DNA of 64,000 bases from Adiantum capillus-veneris. Lineage: Eukaryota > Streptophyta > Polypodiopsida > Polypodiales > Pteridaceae. Numbering within the stretch: the first letter of the stretch is position 1; every line of letters begins with the position of its first letter. This document shows, in pieces, positions 54,134 to 63,078 of this stretch. The translations under genes were made by a program, and so were the position numbers. Under the pieces are notes generated by a model that worked only from the letters and a program-made list of their open reading frames with translations, was not told where the DNA came from and did not search any database. The stretch covers positions 128,749,182-128,813,181 of the forward strand of contig CM043967.1 in the NCBI GenBank assembly GCA_014529385.2, read 5' to 3'.

Positions 54134-54950
54134 AAACATACCTATAAAGCTTCTTAGTTCATAAAGATTCTTTGGTTTAGGCCATCCTTTTATTACCTCT
54201 AACTTTGATGGATCCATTTGGATGCCATCTTGAGAGATAAAGTGACCTAAATACTGAATCTCTTGCGAGAAAATATCACTTTTCTTTCGATTAACATAAA
54301 GTTTATTCTCTCTTAAAACTTGAAATATTACCTGGAGGTGTTGCTTGTGTTCGTCTAATGAATTAGAGTAGATGATAATATCATCAAAGAAAACTCCAGT
54401 GAAGGTTCGATGAGTCCTAAACAGCTTCTCCATCAAGCGGTTGAATGTGGCTAGTGCATTGGTCAAGCCAAAAGGCATGACAATGTATTTGTAAAGACCA
54501 AATGTGGTGCAAAATGCGGTCTTTACAATATCTTGATCAACTATCCTTATTTGATGATAGCCACTTTTTAGGTCAATCCTACTGAAGTAGGTTGATCCTT
54601 GTAGCTTATCAAATAGGTATTGTACCCATTGAACGGGAAACCTATTCTTGATAGTGATCCTATTTAGTGCTCTATAGTCGACACACATACGATATGTGCC
54701 GTCTTTCTTTTGCACTAATAGCACAGGTGAGCAAAACTAACTCATGCACTTGCCGCATAATCTCCTCTTGTTGAGCTTGAGAAACTCTATAAGGAGGTTT
54801 GTTAGGCGGTGAACTTCCTGGAAGAAGTTCAATTGCATGGTCATCATTACCTCGTTTAGGAGGTAGCTCACAAGGGATGTCGTCAATAAAAACATCTTGA
54901 AACCCCTTGAGAAAATTGGATAACTCTAATTCGTTTTTGTTGCTTTTATT
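54134..54950 (-). pseudogene. Element C reverse transcriptase
   Basis: Minus strand: NFLKGFQDVFIDDIPCELPPKRG and PPYRVSQAQQEEIMRQVHEL, then a short deletion near 54735 relative to B that shifts the frame. It continues VQKKDGTYRMCVDYRALNRITIKNRFP, YFSRIDLKSGYHQI, MPFGLTNALATFNRLMEK, active site FFDDIIIYS and YLGHFISQDGIQMDPSKLEVIKGW, and stops at SFIGMF where the LTR fragment is joined. The catalytic residues are intact in the 54724-54131 stretch. Confidence 0.88.
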
Positions 54951-55271
54951 TTATTTTGCTAAAGCATTAGGTTCATTTTGAGAATCTTTAACAAAAATCA
55001 TGTACACCGAAATAGAGCTCTTTATTGACTTGTTGAAAGTTGGTGTATGTACAATGGGAATAGTGTTACCCATTTCCTTAGCATCTATATACATGTCTTT
55101 TTCCCTGAACTTAAAGGATATTCTCCTTTCAGGGAATTTAACATTGGCAGCCAGGCGATCAAACCATGGTGCCCCTAGGATTACATCCTCATGCTTGAGA
55201 GGAGAGATAAAGAGGCCCTCTTTGTCCACATAGCTTTGGACATGAAGCCTCAATTTCCCGATTAAGGTTGT
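54951..55271 (-). pseudogene. Element C protease, second part
   Basis: Minus strand: LRLHVQSYVDKEGLFISPLKHEDVILGAPWFDRLAANVKFPERRISFKF, homologous to B at 18770-18900. It is the C-terminal half of the retropepsin. The first half is beyond element D, from 60705 upwards. Confidence 0.85.
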
Positions 55272-55276
55272 GACTG

Positions 55277-55468
55277 TGTTGGGGTATAAAGCCCAACGTG
55301 GTCACCCAGGTAAGTGGGCGGGCCGCTAGGTATGTACACATATTCTTTTGTAAAAACCTAATAAGAACTCACTATGCTCTACAAATTACAGTAGAGCGAG
55401 CTCACCATATCGTCGTGCTCTTCTTCTCGCACTCTCTCTCGCGTCGCACTTCCGCTCGTACTCCTTCA
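55277..55468 (+). repeat. 5' LTR of element D
   Basis: TGTTGGGGTATAAAGCCC to CTCCTTCA, 192 bp, same length as the 3' copy. An 8-bp TATAAAGC at 55284 lies close to the start and may be the core promoter. Confidence 0.93.
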
Positions 55469-55470
55469 AC

Positions 55471-55482
55471 TGGTGTTAGAGC
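55471..55482 (+). other. Primer binding site of element D
   Basis: TGGTGTTAGAGC, two bases after the LTR, matches the iMet-tRNA complement TGGTATCAGAGC at 10 of 12 positions. Confidence 0.7.
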
Positions 55483-56491
55483 TCAGATCGAGGCTCGGGG
55501 TAGCACTGCAGGAGGCTAGAGTCACCAGCTCAGATTGGAGTGAAATTCGACAGGCAAAGACATTCTGAGGTCATCTCGGCCACCGTTCGGCTTCGACAAA
55601 GGTCTGCGCAGGCCATTTTTGACTACGTGGTCTCGGTGGGTGCAGATTCGACTCTGTAAATTTGGGGTTTTCGACCTACGACTGCAGGTGCTGAGGATAT
55701 AGACACTCCCAAAGTGTTGATTTGTGGCTGTCTACACATCGAAGGACGGCTCACAATTCTTGGAGACGTGTCACATACGACATGGGCGCATCTACACACA
55801 GACTATAGCCGACATCCACTAGTTCATCAGGTAGCTTGTGTTTGCTGCTTGATATTCCAGATTTCATCCTGACATTGCAGGTACTTCCACATGGGATGTA
55901 TTGTCAGAGATGATGTATGTCTGTTGAGGGTTTGCTGGCTGTGAGTCACGCAGCAAACAACTGCCGCAGCGGTTACAACATACAGTGGGAAATTTGTGGA
56001 TGTATGACTTTGTGGGAAGTCTATGTGCTGTCAGATTTACTGAGGGTCGAGTGAGGTTTTATTGAGCTGTGGGATTCTCGAATGTTGAGATCCTTTCGAT
56101 GATACAGGTCTTGGAGCAATCCCTCGAGCACCCTTAGATAGGCAGTTAGGATGTATTGACTCTGAGTTAGACAGTTGGGATTGCATCTTTGCTTTACTGC
56201 CGTTGAGGCATTGTCGTAGTCTATGCTTACAGGACAGTGACAGGACAGTGAAAGACAGTACAGGTGCAGGACAGGTTTACCCGCATCTTACAGTGTCAGA
56301 GAGATAGTGTTTTTTGAGCTGTTTTTTTGAGTACACCAGAGCCATTTTACAAAGGAGACTCTGCCCATATTTATGTAGAATCTAAAGCTTTCTTGGTTCA
56401 TTTGACAGGTTGATATTGGTTCAGAGGTCAGTTTACAGGGGAAACTCTGCCTAACTTTTCCCAAGAAAGTAAACCACTGTGAAGCGTAGCT
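55483..56491 (+). other. 5' leader of element D
   Basis: About 1 kb without a long ORF between PBS and gag start. It contains many CAGT/ACAG words (for example a short GGACAGTGACAGGACAGTG repeat at about 56231) that may belong to RNA packaging. Function is inference only. Confidence 0.5.
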
Positions 56492-57694
56492 ATGGCTGGA
56501 TCACAGGACACTGCTCTTTACAATATCAAGAAGCTTGATGGAACCAATTTCCCATTGTGGAAGAAGCAGATTTGGCACATGTTGGTACAAAAGAAGCAGA
56601 TAAAACCTATAAAGCTCAAGGGGATAAAACCAGAAGATATGGACGAAGATGAATGGAGTGAAATGGATGAATTGGCACTTTCTACCATTATGCTGACTTT
56701 GGCAGAAAGCGTTTACTTCAATGTAGCAGACGAGATGTCGGCTTATCAAGAATGGTTAAAGCTGAGTGATCTTTATGAGAAGCAGAGTGCAGCTTCACAG
56801 GTATATTGTCTTGTTGACTTGAAGATGAAAGATGGGACACCTATGTCCAATCATCTGAATGAATTCAACACAATCTATAGTCAGTTGTCAGCTCAAGGTG
56901 TCAAGTTTGATGAACCTGTTAGAGCTATGTTCCTATTGATCACATTGCCGGAAAGTTGGGACACTTTTCGCACAGCTTTGAGTAATTCTGCACCTCCAGA
57001 TGGTTTGAACATAACAGGTGTAGAAGGAAGTCTGCTTACTGAAGAAACCAATAGAAAGACAATGGACAAAGGCAAAGGAACAGCCTTAGTTGTCAGGGGA
57101 AGGACCAAAGAAAAGTACAAAGGTGGAAAGAGGAATCAGTCTCGTAGCAAGTCTTGCACTGCTAAAGGCAAGAGTAACATAGAATGCTACCATTGTGGCA
57201 AGAAGGGTCACATGAAAAGAGACTGCAGAGAATGGAAAGCAGAAAAAGGCAAAGAGAAAGCTGAAGACCATGGTGAGAAGAACAAGTCCTCAGTGAAGAT
57301 TCAAGAAATAAATGTGACAAACACTGTTGCAGAGGATGACAGTCTAGTGTCAGGAGACATCTACTTCTTGAAGAATACAATGGACTCAGCTCTTCTTACA
57401 GCATCTGATGGAAATGCACTGAGTGACTGGATTATAGACTCAGGGGCATCACTTCATGTGTCTCCAAACAAGGAGTGGTTTACCTCTTATGTGACCACTA
57501 AAGATCATGTTCGGCTAGGCAATGGGCAGACATGTGAGATCTTAGGTGTTGGAGATGTTCGATTGAAGTTTCAGAATGGCTCTTCTTTCATGCTGAAGAA
57601 TGTAAGACATGTTCCCGCAATTACAAAGAGCTTGATCAGCACAGGTTTACTTGATGATGCTGGCTACGTCACCACTTTTGGACAAAACATGTGA
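56492..57694 (+). CDS. Element D gag and protease
   Basis: Starts at ATG 56492 (MAGSQDTALYNIKKLDGTNFPLWKKQI), the copia gag N-terminus. It then has a capsid (LNEFNTIYSQLSAQGVKFDE, LLITLPESWDTF), a zinc knuckle CYHCGKKGHMKRDC at about residue 231 and the copia protease WIIDSGASLHVSP with DSGA at 57437-57448. It ends at TGA 57692-57694, where the next codons continue the same frame into the GAG-pre-integrase domain. The expected codon is probably Trp (TGG), so this is a one-base nonsense change. Confidence 0.9.
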   Translation: MAGSQDTALYNIKKLDGTNFPLWKKQIWHMLVQKKQIKPIKLKGIKPEDMDEDEWSEMDELALSTIMLTLAESVYFNVADEMSAYQEWLKLSDLYEKQSAASQVYCLVDLKMKDGTPMSNHLNEFNTIYSQLSAQGVKFDEPVRAMFLLITLPESWDTFRTALSNSAPPDGLNITGVEGSLLTEETNRKTMDKGKGTALVVRGRTKEKYKGGKRNQSRSKSCTAKGKSNIECYHCGKKGHMKRDCREWKAEKGKEKAEDHGEKNKSSVKIQEINVTNTVAEDDSLVSGDIYFLKNTMDSALLTASDGNALSDWIIDSGASLHVSPNKEWFTSYVTTKDHVRLGNGQTCEILGVGDVRLKFQNGSSFMLKNVRHVPAITKSLISTGLLDDAGYVTTFGQNM

Positions 57695-57712
57695 AAGATA
57701 TCCAAGGGTTCT

Positions 57713-58435
57713 ATGACAGTAGCACATGGAGTAAAGTCTGGAAGACTTTACATGATTTATGTATCAAATATCTCTAAAAATGTAATCAATGTAACCGAGC
57801 AGACGAACGATTCTTTGTGGCATAGCCAGTTAGGACATATGTCCAAGAAGGGAATGGAAATCTTGTCTCGTTCTGGTTATTTGCTTGGCTTTTCATTTAA
57901 TGATTTTGAATTCTATGAACATTGTCTGTATGGTAAGCAAACACAGCAGCCACATAAGCATAGAAGTAGTAGAAGAGATACACAGTTGGTACTTGTTCAT
58001 AGTGATTTGTGTGGACCTATGCCTAACCTATCTCTAGGGGGAGCTTCTTACTTTATGACATTTATAGATGATTACTCGAGGAAAGTATGGGTTTACTTTC
58101 TCAAGCACAAGGATGAAGAGTTTAGTGTTTTCAAAACGTTTGTGACACTTGTGGAGAATCAGAGTGGCAAGAAGCTTAAATGCTTACGCACTGACAATGG
58201 TGGAGAGTATATTTCAAAGGCCTTTCAGGACTTTTGTGAGTCAAAAGGTATAAAACGTGAACTTATTGCTCCTTACAATCCTCCTCAAAACGGTGTTGCT
58301 GAGAGGATGAATAGGACCATACAAGAGAAGGTCAGAAGTATGTTGTCTAATGCACAACTGCCAAATGGGTTTTGGGCTGAAGCTGTATCAACAGCTGTTC
58401 ATCTTGTAAATAGATCTCCAAGCAAGGTTTTGTAG
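57713..58435 (+). CDS. Element D integrase
   Basis: Same frame as gag. The pre-integrase zinc region LWHSQLGHMSKKGMEILSRSG has its H-H residues, and EHCLYGKQ supplies a Cys in a variant form (the usual CX2C is reduced). The DDE core has D at 58004 (HSDLCGPM), D at 58193 (RTDNGGEY) and E at 58301 (NGVAERMNRT). It is cut by TAG 58433-58435; the frame continues (SVPEMVWSGKMPSYKHLRVFGCEAY), then a second TAG at 58598-58600. Confidence 0.88.
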   Translation: MTVAHGVKSGRLYMIYVSNISKNVINVTEQTNDSLWHSQLGHMSKKGMEILSRSGYLLGFSFNDFEFYEHCLYGKQTQQPHKHRSSRRDTQLVLVHSDLCGPMPNLSLGGASYFMTFIDDYSRKVWVYFLKHKDEEFSVFKTFVTLVENQSGKKLKCLRTDNGGEYISKAFQDFCESKGIKRELIAPYNPPQNGVAERMNRTIQEKVRSMLSNAQLPNGFWAEAVSTAVHLVNRSPSKVL

Positions 58436-58600
58436 AAGGATTCAGTGCCAGAGATGGTATGGTCAGGCAAAATGCCCTCATACAAGCATCTCAGAGTCTT
58501 TGGCTGTGAGGCATATACTCACGTTCCAAAGGAATTTAGGAACAAACTTGAGCCAAAGAGTAGAAAGTGCATCTTTCTAGGCTATGGTAATTCTGGTTAG

Positions 58601-60418
58601 ATGGGGTACAGACTTTGGGATCCCGAATCCAGAAAGGTTGTCTGTAGCAATGATGTTCACTTTAATGAATCCAAATATCATTCTAAACCAGAGAGGGTTG
58701 AGGAGATTAGAAGAGTTGTCTTCCAAGAATATGGACCTGCATGTGCAAGACAAAATGTCAGGGCTCAAGAGGAGCAAGGACAGGATAGAGTGGAACCACA
58801 GGTTGTGGCTGAGCCTGAGCCATCTATTGTGCGTAGATCTGGACGTGTCACGCGACCTCCTGATAGGTTTGTTCCATCTATGAACTATGTCATGTTCACT
58901 GATTGCAATGAGCCTTCATGTTACAAGGAAGCAGTGCAAATGAAAGACTCCGGGAATTGGCAATTGGCCATGCAGTCAGAGATAACAGCTCTGCATAAAA
59001 ACAAGACATGGAAGCTAGTTAAATTACCACAGGGCAAAAAGGCTCTACCTTGTAAATGGGTTTATAGGTATAAGATCATCGCTCATGATAGTCAGCCAAA
59101 GTGCAAACCAAGGCTTGTTGCCAAGGGCTTTAAGCAAGAACAAGGCATTTACTTTGATGAAGTCTTCTCTCCGGTGGTCAAGATGACTACATTGAGATGC
59201 TTTCTTGCACTGGTTTCCATATTAGATTTGGTGTTGCACCAAATGGATGTCAAGACAGCGTTCTTGCATGGTGATTTAGATGTGGAAATTTACATGCAGC
59301 AGCTAGAAGGGTTTGTTGAGAAAGGAAAGGAAGATTGGGTATGCCAGTTGTTAAAGAGTCTTTATGGCTTAAAACAATCACCGAGGGCATGGTACCATAA
59401 ATTCCACAAGTTTATGCTTTCTCAAGGCTACAAACATAGTGAGTTCGATCACTGTCTATATACAAAGAAGGCTAAGGATGGTAGTTGGCGGATCCTTATT
59501 TTGTATGTGGATGACATGTTGATTGCTGGCAAGCACTTGGAAGAAATTTCAGCTTTGAAGTCAAAGATGGAAAAATCGTTTGACATGAAAGACATGGGTG
59601 AGTCAAGTCATATACTTGGTATGCGCATTGAGAGAGACAGATCAAAGAAGTTGATTTGGTTATCTCAAACAGAGTATATTGACAAGGTTTTACAACGTTT
59701 CAATATGGAGAAGGGAAAGGCACTGAGTGTTCCATTGCCACCATATGTGAAACTTAGCAAGATTCCATATGCGTCTGCAGTGGGTAGTTTGATGTATGCA
59801 ATGATTGCTACTCGCCCAGACATTGCATTTGCAGTGGGAGTAGTAAGTCGATACATGTCAAACCCAGGCAAGAAACATTGGGAGGCAGTGAAAGGAATAT
59901 TGAGATACCTGAAATCTACAAAGAGTATGCGTATATGCTATGGGAGTCAGGAACTAAGTGTAAAGGGTTTTACAGACTCAGATTATGAAGGTGACTTAGA
60001 CAACCGAAGGTCTACGTCAGGGTATTTCTTTACATTGGCTGGTGGAGCAATATCATGGCGTTCTAGATTACAAGATTGTGTTACTCAGTCTACTACAGAG
60101 GCTGAATATGTTGCAGCATCAGAGGCATGCAAGGAATCAATTTGGCTTAATCGACTAGTAACAGATTTGGGAATCAAAGAAGAGATGCCTGTGTTATATT
60201 GTGATAGTCAAAGTGCTATACAATTGGCTCGCAATCCAGTTTATCACTCAAAGACAAAGCATGTGGATGTGAAGTATCATTTCATCAAGGAAATGCTCGA
60301 GGATAAGCAACTTCAGCTTGTCAAAGTTCACACCAGAGAAAATCCTGCTGATCTACTTACAAAAGGACTTCCCTCAGAGAGCTTTGCGCATTTTCGCAAG
60401 CAGTTAGGAGTAGGGTAG
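58601..60418 (+). CDS. Element D reverse transcriptase and RNase H
   Basis: Same frame again, 605 codons. RT has ALPCKWVYRYKI, MDVKTAFLHGDLDVEIYM and SLYGLKQSPRAWY; the active site YVDD lies at 59504-59515. RNase H has KGFTDSDYEGDLDNRRSTSGY, STTEAEYVAASEA, YCDSQSAIQLARNPVYHSKTKHVDVKYHFI. All key residues I can check are intact. It ends at TAG 60416-60418, the natural end of copia pol. In the living element this was one polyprotein of about 1309 codons from 56492. Confidence 0.92.
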   Translation: MGYRLWDPESRKVVCSNDVHFNESKYHSKPERVEEIRRVVFQEYGPACARQNVRAQEEQGQDRVEPQVVAEPEPSIVRRSGRVTRPPDRFVPSMNYVMFTDCNEPSCYKEAVQMKDSGNWQLAMQSEITALHKNKTWKLVKLPQGKKALPCKWVYRYKIIAHDSQPKCKPRLVAKGFKQEQGIYFDEVFSPVVKMTTLRCFLALVSILDLVLHQMDVKTAFLHGDLDVEIYMQQLEGFVEKGKEDWVCQLLKSLYGLKQSPRAWYHKFHKFMLSQGYKHSEFDHCLYTKKAKDGSWRILILYVDDMLIAGKHLEEISALKSKMEKSFDMKDMGESSHILGMRIERDRSKKLIWLSQTEYIDKVLQRFNMEKGKALSVPLPPYVKLSKIPYASAVGSLMYAMIATRPDIAFAVGVVSRYMSNPGKKHWEAVKGILRYLKSTKSMRICYGSQELSVKGFTDSDYEGDLDNRRSTSGYFFTLAGGAISWRSRLQDCVTQSTTEAEYVAASEACKESIWLNRLVTDLGIKEEMPVLYCDSQSAIQLARNPVYHSKTKHVDVKYHFIKEMLEDKQLQLVKVHTRENPADLLTKGLPSESFAHFRKQLGVG

Positions 60419-60496
60419 TACATCACTTTTCTACATCTCTTGTATATTAGCTTGTATAGTAGCTTCTCTCACACTTAAAGTACCACATTGGACTTT

Positions 60497-60507
60497 AAGT
60501 GGGAGGT
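60497..60507 (+). other. Polypurine tract of element D
   Basis: AAGTGGGAGGT immediately before the TG of the 3' LTR. Confidence 0.75.
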
Positions 60508-60699
60508 TGTTGGGGTATAAAGCCCAATGTGGTCGCACAGGTAAGTGGGCGGGCCGCCAGGTATGTACACATATTCTTTTGTAAAAACCTAATAAGAACT
60601 CACTATGCTCTACACATTACAATAGAGCGAGTTCACGATATCGTCGTGCTCTTCTTCTCGCACTCTCTCTCGCGTCGCACTTCCGCTCATACTCCTTCA
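60508..60699 (+). repeat. 3' LTR of element D
   Basis: 192 bp, TGTTGGGG to CTCCTTCA, nine differences from the 5' copy, followed by GACTG. Confidence 0.93.
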
Positions 60700-60769
60700 G
60701 ACTGAAGCTTCTTGCCCCTTGAAAGCACTGTCTGCGGGTAGAACATCTCCCATCTCATAGGCTTGTATG

Positions 60770-60987
60770 CCTGGGGCGGTCACTTTTTAGAATGTGTATG
60801 CTATCACGTGAGTTAACCGGAGAGGATTATTAAAAGATCAAAATGTATCAAAATTTATACATACAGAGGGGGGTGGGGGTTTTTTAAATAGGCACGTAGT
60901 GTAAATATAGTATGTATATTGAGGTATTATTAATAACCTCTTGAACGCACGTGATATAGGAAGCTTTTGATAAGTGACCGCCCCAGG
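60770..60987. mobile_element. hAT-like MITE, 218 bp
   Basis: Perfect 16-bp terminal inverted repeats CCTGGGGCGGTCACTT / AAGTGACCGCCCCAGG and an 8-bp flanking duplication CTTGTATG (60762-60769, 60988-60995). Removing it and one flank restores the protease reading frame of element C. An 8-bp duplication points to hAT; because the flank is partly palindromic the exact edge could shift by one to three bases. No coding capacity. Confidence 0.85.
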
Positions 60988-61185
60988 CTTGTATGCCTAG
61001 CTTGGTGACCAACTCTATAGATATAAAATTGTGAGTAGAACTAGGGTCAAAGAGAATAAAAGCATCATGTTCTCTTACCTTTCTCCAAGCATGGCATAGA
61101 GGAGATCCTTTGTGGTGAGTTTGGTGAGTCTCCTTCTCTTGGTTTTCAACCAAGGTAGCTCTAGGAGGATCTTGGCAGTTGTTCT
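60988..61185 (-). pseudogene. Element C protease, first part
   Basis: Minus strand: VREHDAFILFDPSSTHNFISIELVTKLGIQA, with the active site written DPSS in place of the DPGS of element B. It is broken by the MITE right after LGIQA. A further 65 bp of the domain survive between MITE and element D (60705-60769). Confidence 0.82.
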
Positions 61186-62661
61186 TTTGGGGACAAGCAC
61201 GGTACGCATGCCCTTGTTTGCCGCACTTGAAACACCGGTTATCCTTGCGATAACGCTCAAGCTCTTCAGGAGAGAGTTTGTTTTTACCTTGTAAACTCCC
61301 TTCTCTTTAGCTTTGTTGGAGTTTCCCTTATGAGACTTTTGGACATTGTCCTTCCCCTTAGGCTCGTTGGAACCCTTGTTTTCCGTGGGCTTATTATTTC
61401 TTTTAGCGCCCGTTTGGAAATTGATTCGAGAGGCCACCATAGGATGGTGTATTACCACCGATATGGTACGTGGCCTTTGGGAGTTGACATACTCCGCCAT
61501 TTCTTCGGTTAATCCCACACAAAATGTTTTCTTTTGCTCTCCAAAATCCTACTTTTTGAAGATAGTGGATTTGAGTTGTAGGTCCCAAAACTTGTCTACA
61601 TATTTGTGAATGGATTCATAGGGAGAGAGCTTTAAGATTCCCCATTCGGTGAGTACTTTTTCTTTGGAATCGGTGGACAAAAACTGCTTCATAATGGAAG
61701 CTCTTAAAGCTTTCCATGTTCGTGGAGCTTCACCATTGGCTCGTAGGCTAGACCACCATTTCCTGGCGGACTTTTGAAAGTGCATAGCTACATGGCGTAG
61801 CTTAGAGGAGTCCATGAAGCCCTCATCTCGGAACGCCGCATCAAAGTGTTGGATAAAGGCTAAGACTTTGTCCGTAGCACCAAAGGTGCCATCATAGGTA
61901 AGGAAAGAGATGCTCTTCCCTCCCTCTTTGAACTTCTTGAGCTTGGATGACCTCTTCCATGTGGCATAGGATTTCCTATGGCCTCTTCTTTTTGCTGGTT
62001 CAAAGGTTGCACCATCACTTTCTTCACAAGGTGAAGAATTTGAGGAAGGTGGAGAAGAGGATGACCTCTTTCTCGCATTTTTCATGTCTTTATCTTTGTC
62101 ATCTTCACCATCACTTTCATAAGAGGAAGAGGATGAAGAAGATGGAGAAGAGTGTGTCCTCTTTCTTGCCTTTTTCTTCTCTTGCTTTGTCATCCCTCTT
62201 TGAATTATGGTGTGGAGAAGGGTGCAATGGTGATGTGGAGAGCGTTTAGCCCGCCGTCTTCGTGGAGCCATCTCCGCCAAGGTGGCGGAATACTCACTTC
62301 TTTCTAGTTCCTTCGGTGGAGGCTCTTGAGTTCTCCTTTGGGAAGGAGATGCATCATCAAGAAGTAAATTCTTGAGTCCTTCATCAGGATTCTCTTCTTC
62401 TTCCCGAATCGGAGAGAGAACTCTTTTGGAAGTCCCACAAGGAGGCTTCCTAGGTGTTCTCTCATCATGGTAGTGAGCTTGGAGCATCCCATGAGCATGG
62501 AGCTGCCGTTGCACTTCACTTTGGAGAGATGGATTTCCCATGTCTTGTTGAAGCCTAGAAACAAGATGGTTAACAAGCATCGGGGCATCATTAGTAGCTT
62601 GCTCATTAGAAAAATCAAAGCTATCAACATTAATTTCACTCTCTTTACTATTGTCAGCCAT
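61186..62661 (-). pseudogene. Element C gag with SR-rich region and zinc knuckle
   Basis: Minus strand from ATG 62661 (MADNSKESEINVDSFDFSNEQ). It has RLQQDMGNP and LSPIREEEE, then two successive basic-serine-acidic blocks (ARKRTHSSPSSSS..YESDGED and ARKRSSSSPPSSNSSPCEESDG), then the capsid core FGATDKVLAFIQHFD, SSKLRHVAMHFQKSARKWWSSL, SIHKYVDKFWDLQLK. A TAG lies at 61549-61551. The frame goes on (LTEEMAEYVNSQ), and a zinc knuckle CFKCGKQGHAYRAC is readable in a shifted frame at about 61230-61189. Confidence 0.88.
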
Positions 62662-63065
62662 TCTAACAGATTTTAGGTGTAAACTTTTAAGGTGTACCTT
62701 GGCACTTCAAGCCCTAGTTGCTACTCCTCTTTACCCCTTTAGAAAAAGCACTCAAGCTACTGTACTCGTGGCTCGAATACCATTAATTGCAAGGAATAGA
62801 AGAGAGGGTCGTTCAACACCAAAACAGCACCGGCTCCTGTCAAGATTTTGATAGCTCAATAGTTGTTAAGCCGTAGGCAAGCCCCGTAAGACTCCACTAT
62901 TAAGAACATAGCTCTCAACGGTGATGCCCCGTTAAGTGCATGAAGGCAGGTGCACTACAATGCTGAAAAATCCCTATTCTACTTACTCACAGGCAATTAA
63001 TAATACCAACCATTTATAGCTAGCTTGAGGACCTCCCTTTTTGAGCAAGAAAAGAGAAACCTTGT

Positions 63066-63077
63066 GCTCTGATACCA
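63066..63077 (-). other. Primer binding site of element C
   Basis: On the minus strand TGGTATCAGAGC, the perfect complement of the initiator-Met tRNA 3' end, one base after the LTR end at 63079. Confidence 0.92.
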
Positions 63078-63078
63078 A

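Larger units (their letters stand above)
55277..60699 (+). mobile_element. Element D: complete Ty1/copia retrotransposon with three nonsense codons
   Basis: 192-bp LTRs at both ends, a 5-bp target duplication GACTG (55272-55276, 60700-60704), PBS, one long gag-pol frame and a PPT. It is inserted in the protease gene of element C, in the opposite orientation. The two LTRs differ at 9 of 192 positions by my reading (about 95% identical), so the insertion is not recent. Short LTRs and domain order gag-PR-INT-RT-RH are Ty1/copia; a Tork/Tnt1-like group is likely. Confidence 0.95.
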
